DNA from: Liriodendron chinense | Taxonomy: Eukaryota > Streptophyta > Magnoliopsida > Magnoliales > Magnoliaceae | Direction of reading: 5' to 3' | Length of the DNA: 64,000 bases | NCBI GenBank assembly: GCA_003013855.2 | Contig: PVNU02001430.1 | Location: 1,426,001 to 1,490,000 of the forward strand | Shown: positions 57,495 to 64,000 of the stretch, piece after piece | Layout: each line of letters opens with the position of its first letter | Numbering within the stretch: the first letter of the stretch is position 1 | Notes under the pieces: generated by a model | The model's input: only the letters and a program-made list of their open reading frames with translations | The model's database searches: none | What the model was told of the DNA's origin: nothing | Made by a program: the position numbers and the translations under genes

Positions 57495-58835
57495 GTGGGG
57501 TACCTTCCAAATGATTCTGATCAACCTCAATTGAAATCTGGAGTGGATTGGGGCCTTGGGTGGCCCTCAGGATGCCATCTGCTGATGTGGACTGTCAGCC
57601 TCACCTACCAACGACCATGGAGCCAATCCCGCGGAGAAAGAGGGAGCGCGTCCGTACGGGCGGCCCAGAGCGGGCCGCTCAAGGCTTGCCTCTTGTGCGG
57701 CCTGGGCTGGCTCGTGCTCGGATATTCTTCACAGTCCACTGTCTTTGTCCCCTCATTCCCTGCACGTCCAGGTTCGATTGCAACCATGAATATTCTCCTT
57801 GTCCTATCTTCCCTTCTCCTTTTGTCTTTTTCTTGGTTTGTCTTTTCTCAAGCAATGGATGGTGGAGATTTAGGGGCTATGGGGGCTGTCCATGGTGGGT
57901 CCCACACTTCAGAAAGTGTTGAAGGCTTTAATGATGGAGGGATTTCTTTAATAGATGGTGGAGATGGTGCATTGAATGGGGGCATTGATGAGGGGTTAGG
58001 GATGGTGGTTGGTGGAGCTTTGAATGGCCCCATTAATGGCAGCCATGCTGAAATTTCAGATTGGAATGGGTCTTTGATTGTGGGAGAACTGGATGGTATG
58101 GATGAGATGACGAGATGGGACATAGGTGAGGCTATGCATCCGTTGAATGTGGGCCACCTAGATGATGTGATTGATGGTGGAGATGGGGGTATGATGGACA
58201 TAGATGGGCTGATCTCATGTCCGGACGGTATGGATGGTTCAGATGATACCTTTAATGGTTTGGATGCTCTTGATGATGGCCGAGGTGTGCGGCATACTTG
58301 TTTGGGTGGACTTGATGTGATCATTGATGATGTCTCCCTGATGATGGATGGTGTGGATGCCTTGATGATCCATTTGATTGGCCAGGATGATGACTGGATT
58401 CATGATTTCTTGTTGGAGAGGGCCGTAGGTCTAGATCTGACCGCTGATTCTTGGATCGGGGTAGCTGGGACCCTTCTTGATGGTTCAGATGCATTTTTTG
58501 ATGGTCAGATTGGCCAGGATGCCACGATGTGTGGTGTGATCTTCGCTGATAGCCCTTTTGATGGAGAGTGTCGTCCTTCTCCTGATCGTCGGTCTTTTGC
58601 ACACTCTGTTCATGAGGTGGGTGAGTCTTCTCATGCGGCTGAGGTCGTGACAGTTTCAGACAGTGATGCGACTATATTAGACATAGTCATTACTGGGGGC
58701 AGGTCAGGGGCTGTCGAGTCTGCAGAGGTTCCAGCTTTTCCTTCTCCTTCGCCCGTTGATCTTCCGATCCTCGATGAGCTGTCATTGATTTCTGGGCCTT
58801 TTGTTCTGAAGGGGCTACTCGTGAGGACTTGTTAG
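57495..58835 (+). CDS. Low-complexity 446-codon ORF, unknown
   Basis: Open from 57495 (a GTG; the first good ATG is about 57590) to a stop at 58835. The middle (about 57855-58330) is a degenerate GATGG/GGTGGA-rich tract giving Gly/Asp/Met-rich protein such as MDGGDLGAMGAVHGG. Because of this composition both strands stay open by chance (a 158-codon antisense frame at 57848-58324). The first 270 bases are more convincing in another frame (MEPIPRRKRERVRTGG and so on). A possible intron runs from about 57770 to 57853 (GT...TTTTCTCAAG). The last 90 residues (HEVGESSHAAEVVTVSDSD...) look like an acidic linker leading to the next gene. I do not recognise a domain. Confidence 0.4.
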   Translation: MGYLPNDSDQPQLKSGVDWGLGWPSGCHLLMWTVSLTYQRPWSQSRGERGSASVRAAQSGPLKACLLCGLGWLVLGYSSQSTVFVPSFPARPGSIATMNILLVLSSLLLLSFSWFVFSQAMDGGDLGAMGAVHGGSHTSESVEGFNDGGISLIDGGDGALNGGIDEGLGMVVGGALNGPINGSHAEISDWNGSLIVGELDGMDEMTRWDIGEAMHPLNVGHLDDVIDGGDGGMMDIDGLISCPDGMDGSDDTFNGLDALDDGRGVRHTCLGGLDVIIDDVSLMMDGVDALMIHLIGQDDDWIHDFLLERAVGLDLTADSWIGVAGTLLDGSDAFFDGQIGQDATMCGVIFADSPFDGECRPSPDRRSFAHSVHEVGESSHAAEVVTVSDSDATILDIVITGGRSGAVESAEVPAFPSPSPVDLPILDELSLISGPFVLKGLLVRTC

Positions 58836-58867
58836 CTGCTTCCTCGTCCTTCTTGCTCGCCACGACT

Positions 58868-60007
58868 GCTTGCTTGGCTTGACAGCTTGTCAGCTTACGA
58901 GATTCGAGATTTGGAGTCCTATGGCTTTGGCAGTCTAATTCATATGGCTAGAGTTGACATTGACTGGAGGATGCTCGGAGCTGCATTGATTGAATGGGTC
59001 CCCTCGTTGAACTTGTTCGCGTTCAACGACATGGAGATGGGACCCTCTTTGGAGGAGCTTGCGCGCCTGACTGGTCTTCCTTGGGATTATTCTCAGTATT
59101 TTTCGCCGAAGACTGCCACACCTCAGAACTGGTTCGGGATCCCCTATCTGGTTCAGCCTGCAAGCTGCCGGCCAGGATGCTGTAGTGTTCTCCTTGGACT
59201 TGCTGTATGACCTTTTTCGAGTCCTCGGAGTGTGGCCGGATCTATTCTTACTCGGAATGCACTGATGTTCTACTTGATAGCTGAGGTGCTATTCTCGGGA
59301 TGGCGCAAGTCCCAGACTCTTTTGCTTTTTGAGGTGATGAGCCGAGCTATCCGACGTCAGGGGATCATTTCTCTTGTCCTGGCCGAGCTGTTTAATAGGT
59401 TGACTGACTGTGCCCTGGGCCACACTCGTGTCCTTCGCGGCTGCTGTGCATTTCTTCAGGTATCTTTTTTGCACCTTTCCCTTCTTGCTTTTTTAGGAAT
59501 TGCTTTGCTCGCTTTTTTAGGAATTGCTTTGCTCTAGCTGAATTTCTTTTCCGTCTTGTGATCAGGTCTGGCTATGGGAGCGTCTTTCGCTGACTGTTCC
59601 TGTAACATTTCCTGGCACCCATCGCGCAGACCTTATGCGACACATCATGGAATTTCTTCCTCATACGGCTAGGATGAGTGAGCCCTTGTATCGCAGGATG
59701 TTCGCTGATCTTCGTGACTGGAATGTTCGTTGGGAGTCATCTTGGCTTTCACTTCCTCCAGTGCTTTGTGATGCGCACCGCCTTCCTCTGATGCTGGTAG
59801 GCTTTCGATCTTACTTTTCCTACCATCCTATCCGATTCCTGAGACAGTTTGGGTACGAGCAGGATGTTCCTCTTTTTGCTTTCATGGGTATCGGGCGTCG
59901 AGTGCTTCCATCCAGAACCTTTGACTTTAGGACTCGGGTCGATGGATCTTGGGCGAGTTACTTGACTGCCGATTTGCTTGGTTTTGAGCTGCGGGCTTTT
60001 CCGATAG
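58868..60007 (+). pseudogene. DUF7745-like protein gene, 5' part, interrupted
   Basis: 58887-59150 reads YEIRDLESYGFGSLIHMARV and then LFAFNDMEMGPSLEELARLTGLPWDYSQYF, the pattern of the plant DUF7745 module found in transposon ORFs. Frame changes lie near 59150 and 59230; after them it reads NALMFYLIAEVLFSGWRK and LAELFNRLTDCALGHTRVLRGCCAFLQ. An intron at 59460-59565 (GTATCT...GATCAG, phase 0) is followed by VWLWERLSLTVPVTFPGTHR...FFSYHPIRFLRQFGYEQDVP. The frame is cut at 60007 by an insertion and continues at 63707. Function unknown. The family name is from pattern memory. It may be the ORF1-like gene of a Tat/Ogre element or a domesticated relative of the PMD gene upstream. Confidence 0.55.
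59460..59565 (+). other. Predicted intron of the DUF7745-like gene
   Basis: Starts GTATCTTTTTTGC and ends TTGTGATCAG. Both flanking exons stay in one frame. It contains a 22-base direct repeat (TTTTTAGGAATTGCTTTGCT twice). Confidence 0.65.
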
Positions 60008-63000
60008 TGTAACGCCCCGGTATTCATTACTCGGGTATTGAGCCCGAGTTCTGAAAACCCAAGTGTAAACATTCAAATATCCACTTTACAGTATAATTTT
60101 TTTCTTTTAAATTTAAAACACAATGGAAGCATAATAAGACATGTGATGTCCAATATAAATCAAACTGTACGAGTGGCGCCCATAGGGCTTATACAAATCA
60201 ATTGTCTCCATGTTACATTAATTAAAAAAAAAAGAAACCAAAGGAAAGAAACACTGCAACAAACTTGAGTTGCACCACCTTCCAACTTCTCATCCAAAGA
60301 CACCTGCATCAACTGTTATGGTTCGATAGCGTTAAAACGCTATCATAGTGAGGTACAAACCCTCCAAAATTACCAAGCACGATAACAGTTAAGTAAAGGC
60401 CAACTGAAAATAATATATTGCACATTAAGCAATTTATACAATTCCAAAAGAAGTGACATTTAAAACAATCAAATGTAATAATTTACTCATATTATAAATA
60501 CCCACAAATTATAGCATTCAATCCATACATTCCAACTTAAATCTCGTTTACATGAATGTGTGCATGCACATGTTCTTCAGCCTGGGGATGTACATCCAGC
60601 TGGCGAATTTCAAACCGACAGTAACATGGCTCGTCACCAATGTTACCCGCAATGCAATGCATATCAAACCGACAGTAATGTGGCTCATCACCAACATTAC
60701 CCGCAAATGCCATGTATGTATGCTTAACCAGTTTTTATTAGTCCAATTTACAAATCAAGCAATTAAAAGCTCACGGTCACTATGGGGGGCGCGCAACCCA
60801 GCATAGGCCGACGGCTCGGGCATAGCATCCCATAACACCATCCCCGGCCCATGAGACGTCCAACAAAGTATATTATAGTACAAATTTTATGATTCTCTAC
60901 AATTAAACAATTAACGTTACTATTTTGTGTGTGTTCCAAAGTTTTCAACAAAATGATACTCTTCTTCATCCAAGCCACCTGAAAAACAAGTCCATTGATG
61001 GACACCAACAAGGAAATCTTTCCAACAAAAGCCACATGGCCACCAAGTCCAATCAAGGACACCACAAGGTAAATTTCACTCTATTACTCCAAATGGAAAA
61101 GCAACAAACATCTAAAACATATGAAATATTATTTCACAACCAAACTTTCAAATGCCATCCAATTTATATAGAAACAATTATATTCTCTAAGTTGCATTAT
61201 CAATGGTCAATTGAAATGTAATAACTCTATAAACAATTATTATAATGAAACAATTATTGTAAGCAAGAATGGAAGTAAAGAAAACATATAAACAAAATAA
61301 TTCAACTAGCAAGATGTATTTAAGCAAAAACTACACAATTCAATTATATAAATAGGAAGCTTGAAGGGTGAGAACCTCACATTTAAAGATGGCTCACTCT
61401 TGATTCAGATGCAACTCGGTTGAGGTAAACCGAAGTGAGGGAATTTAGAGAAATCAATTTTCCTATAATCCAATCCAAATCAGTCATTAAACTTCTAAAA
61501 TGAGTTTTAAATATTAATGTATTTCACTTAATTGACTAAATTTGAATGTCTCGATTCGACTAGGTGCCAACTCAATGTATTACTGTAAACTGGGCCTATC
61601 TCAACCTAACACACAAACTGACTTGGTTACTCAGCCAAGTTTGGACCGATTAACTCAATTTAGCTTGACTCGGCGACAATCGAGATACTTCCTCTTCATT
61701 CTCCACTTTCTTTCCTCTACTTTCTTTTCTTTAGCTTTTCATCTTAATTGAAAAGTACATATCTGATCTGAACTCAACCAGTTCTGAGCTTGGTTCCACA
61801 TGAACCGTGTCAACTCAACTCTTGGTACTACCTTCTTCTACCTTCCTTCTTCTTCTTCTTTTTTCTTTTCTGCTGGTGCGTCTAGCAACTATTGGACTCA
61901 ACTAGATCTAAGATCTAGTTCTAAACCCCCCAAAATCTTGTAATTGAAATAATTCAGCACTGGGCTGAGTTGACTCGAGTGGCAACTAGATACCAAACCG
62001 AGTCAACCACGGATCTATTAATAAAAACTAAAATGGCTGATTAACTTACCTGAACCACCATAGAAGGGAAAACTCCAGCTGCAAATCGATACTCCAACAC
62101 ACAAATTCAGGCTAACTTGGCAGCCGACTCGTCTGGTGACTCGGTCATCCCCAACAAATAGAAGCGTAGCAATGGCTAGATCTCCAGCATACTCCATACG
62201 ATCCACACATCATGGCTCTATCATTGACGATCGTAATCTAACCTAAGGAGCTTGGAGACAGAGGGTTTCGAAGCTTTGAGGAGGATTTCTCAGTAGTTTC
62301 GGAGGTTGAAGGCCACGACCATTAATGGCAGCTTTCGGACAATGGCGCTTCTCTTTGATCCGACGTTGTTGGACACTCCAAACTGAAATCAGGGAGCTAG
62401 ACAATGGAGGATTTCGAAGCTCAAGGTTCAATTGGGGCTATGCTCTAATTTCGGATGCAAAAGAGGGGGAAAACCGGAATAAAATGTTATTTATATGGAA
62501 GCATCCACAACCCTAATCCGTGTGAAGTGAAATGGAGGGTTGTGATTACTCTAGAAAAGAGTTTCTACAGTTTCTACGGATGGCCAAGATTGAGTAAAGG
62601 CGAGCAGTTGCGGATTGCTAACCTGGCACTTCTATTTTCGGAAACAAAGTGCACAACTAGACTTTGGCTGGGAATATACTAGCAAACAATGGCCCCCACT
62701 AAGGGAGACTAACATGGTTTTATAGATCACTAGTGCCTCCACAAGATAGATGGTTTGGATTGGCCAAAGGTGGGCCACAGAAATCACCATTTGAGGAATA
62801 CATGGCTGATGAAAACACATTCATTGTTTGAACAGACAGACTTTGACTCCACATTGTGAGCAGGATGGAGAACAGCAGCAGAGTCCACTACCAAGGTTTT
62901 GGTCACGACCCTAGCCCGAACAAAATGGACGGTTTGGATCTATTGAACCAATACTCAAAGTGGGCCCCTCCAATTACCCAAGACGGACAGCGTCCGTTTG

Positions 63001-63701
63001 ATGGAAACGTAAGAGAGAGAAAATCTCACTTTCGTGAGATTCCACGGGCTGTTGCCCTATTTGGTTTGGTGCCAAGTTCGGTGCACTAGGTGCGCACCGC
63101 ACGCTGGTGCACATGCACCATAAAGTGGGACCCACAGTGATGTACAATGGAATCAACTCCATTCATTCCCTTCTACCTATTTTATTACAAATGATAGCCC
63201 ACTGTTGGGCAGATCCATGAACCTGATGGGCTATTCATAGTGCTTGAACCATTAATCATGGTAGTTAACATATTCTAGCAGTGGATTAACTTCGATTGAA
63301 TTTCCAACGGTTAAAATGTTCTGAAAGTTAATATAACACATTCTACTTATGGTACATCAACCGTTTTTGTTAATATATACTTGATAACACAATGACCATA
63401 TTATTATTATTGTTATTTTTGGTGATTACCAGATTTGTGGGGCCCACAATGTTTAATTGTGGAATTCATTCCGTCTAACTAATATGCATAGTGGGGCACC
63501 TTGGAATTTATGTAATGATCACTTGATGATTCAATTGGAATCATTTATAGATCTAAATATCTATAGTCTAATGGGTATTATGGATTATTTAGCTAATAAT
63601 TAGTGGTTGATTTAGTCATTAAATGGTCCAACTTAACAAATTATTAATTTAATTATAATTTCCATAGTAACACCTAAGTACTGAATGTATGGGGTGTTAC
63701 A
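60008..63701. mobile_element. 3.7-kb TG...CA insertion, probably a large solo LTR or LARD-like element
   Basis: The ends are TGTAACGCCCC and GGGGTGTTACA, an 11-base inverted pair with one mismatch. The flanks are GATAG (60003-60007) and GATGG (63702-63706), a 5-bp duplication with one change. It splits an open reading frame that is in register on both sides. No gag, pol or transposase is recognisable inside and no ORF is convincing. There is a CTCGGG/CCCGAG hairpin near 60031-60049 and two 54-bp tandem units starting at 60615 and 60669. The 5-bp duplication and TG/CA ends favour an LTR over a DNA transposon. Orientation and family are undetermined. Confidence 0.7.
60615..60720. repeat. Two 54-bp tandem units
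   Basis: CCGACAGTAACATGGCTCGTCACC at 60615 recurs as CCGACAGTAATGTGGCTCATCACC at 60669, each followed by an AACATTACCCGCAA-like block. Inside the 3.7-kb insertion. Confidence 0.8.
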
Positions 63702-63706
63702 GATGG

Positions 63707-64000
63707 CGACCGCCCCATATCAGTATTGGGTTGCTGAGCAGTCTCTGTATCGACGTATCCCTTGCTGGCACCAGACTGCTGATGAGGATGAGCAGGATAT
63801 CCTTAGAGATGCCGGCTCTTCATCTGGTTCATATGAACCCTTTGAGGAGCGCCCATTCATCGATCATGGCTTCCTTTTGGCCACTCATGGCCATTTGCTG
63901 TCTGAGATCTCTGCACTTCGGTATCATTGTGAGATGATGTCGAGGAGGTTGGCTACCGATCAGAGGTTGTCTGATGAGGAGACCGCGATCCGTACCCTTG
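63707..64000 (+). CDS. DUF7745-like gene, continuation, runs off the window
   Basis: When one copy of the 5-bp target site is counted once, the codons on the left of the insertion continue here without a shift: the left side ends ...GFELRAFP and the right side reads ATAPYQYWVAEQSLYRRIP. It stays open to the window edge, with ERPFIDHGFLLATHGHLLSE and a charged helical stretch (CEMMSRRLATDQRLSDEE) that could start a coiled coil. The gene's 3' end is outside the window. Confidence 0.65.

Noticed and set aside
57848..58324. 158-aa Pro/Ser-rich antisense ORF
   Set aside because: Complement of the GATGG-rich tract. Low-complexity DNA stays open on both strands, and the neighbouring genes are on plus.
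60008..63701. DNA transposon with 11-bp terminal inverted repeats
   Set aside because: The 5-bp target duplication, TG/CA termini and lack of a transposase fit an LTR better; short inverted termini are normal for LTRs. Not fully excluded.

Overview
The window is plant nuclear DNA, almost entirely nested LTR retrotransposons, as found in the heterochromatin of a large angiosperm genome. The evidence is several Ty3/gypsy elements of Athila type (primer-binding sites matching the 3' end of plant tRNA-Asp, TGTT...AACA LTRs, minus-strand gag-pol remains), a long Tat/Ogre-like LTR region, and plant-transposon-associated protein modules (plant mobile domain, a DUF7745-like module, a gypsy-type Transposase_28-like fragment). 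I see no rRNA, tRNA, CRISPR or bacterial-type gene and no clearly intact host gene.

Layout, left to right. 1-320 is the end of a 173-bp tandem array. 428-1685 is a truncated Athila LTR lying against a decayed Transposase_28-like ORF (1686-2125). 2425-11840 is a full-length, degenerate Athila-type element on the minus strand (called E1 here) with 5-bp target duplications ATATG. 11896-12570 is an older plus-strand LTR. 12612-12787 is an exon-like segment. 13030-13464 is part of another Athila LTR. 13465-19829 is a second Athila-type element (E2), truncated inside pol and carrying a solo LTR (15017-16929, target duplication CTAGT). 19830-24924 is a Tat/Ogre-like LTR region with four kinds of internal tandem repeat. 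24925-26754 is the start of a third Athila-type element (E3).

The central anomaly is at 26755-29148. This stretch is the base-by-base complement, NOT the reverse complement, of sequence from E1: position p pairs with p-19035 across 26789-29148 wherever I compared it. No biological process is known to make a same-direction complement, so this is almost certainly a sequence-handling or assembly artefact. It sits at the junction of a near-identical 19-kb direct duplication. Unit A is 7754-26788 and unit B is 26789 to about 45808. Everything from 10114 to 26754 recurs at 29149-45774 with few differences. Differences are concentrated near the junction and look like single-base homopolymer indels.

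After the duplication, E3 is complete in copy B (43953-51803, target duplication GTGCA). It keeps gag and protease but lacks reverse transcriptase and integrase, so it would need proteins from relatives to move. To its right, the Tat/Ogre-like sequence resumes with a TATA box. It is followed by a broken plant-mobile-domain ORF (53912-55379), a solo Athila LTR (55960-57473), a low-complexity ORF (57495-58835) and a DUF7745-like gene (58868-60007). The last is interrupted by a 3.7-kb TG...CA insertion (60008-63701) and resumes in frame at 63702 to the window end.

The Athila LTRs share a common minus-strand promoter plan: a TATAAAAGG box with a cluster of GC-rich palindromes (GACCGGTC type or GGGCGCCC type) just upstream, and a conserved hairpin in the transcribed part. 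The inferred order of events is: old LTR and Transposase_28-like locus; Athila fragment; E2 into its LTR; solo LTR into E2; Tat/Ogre-like sequence joined to E2; E3 into that; E1 into the left flank; then duplication, if it is real.
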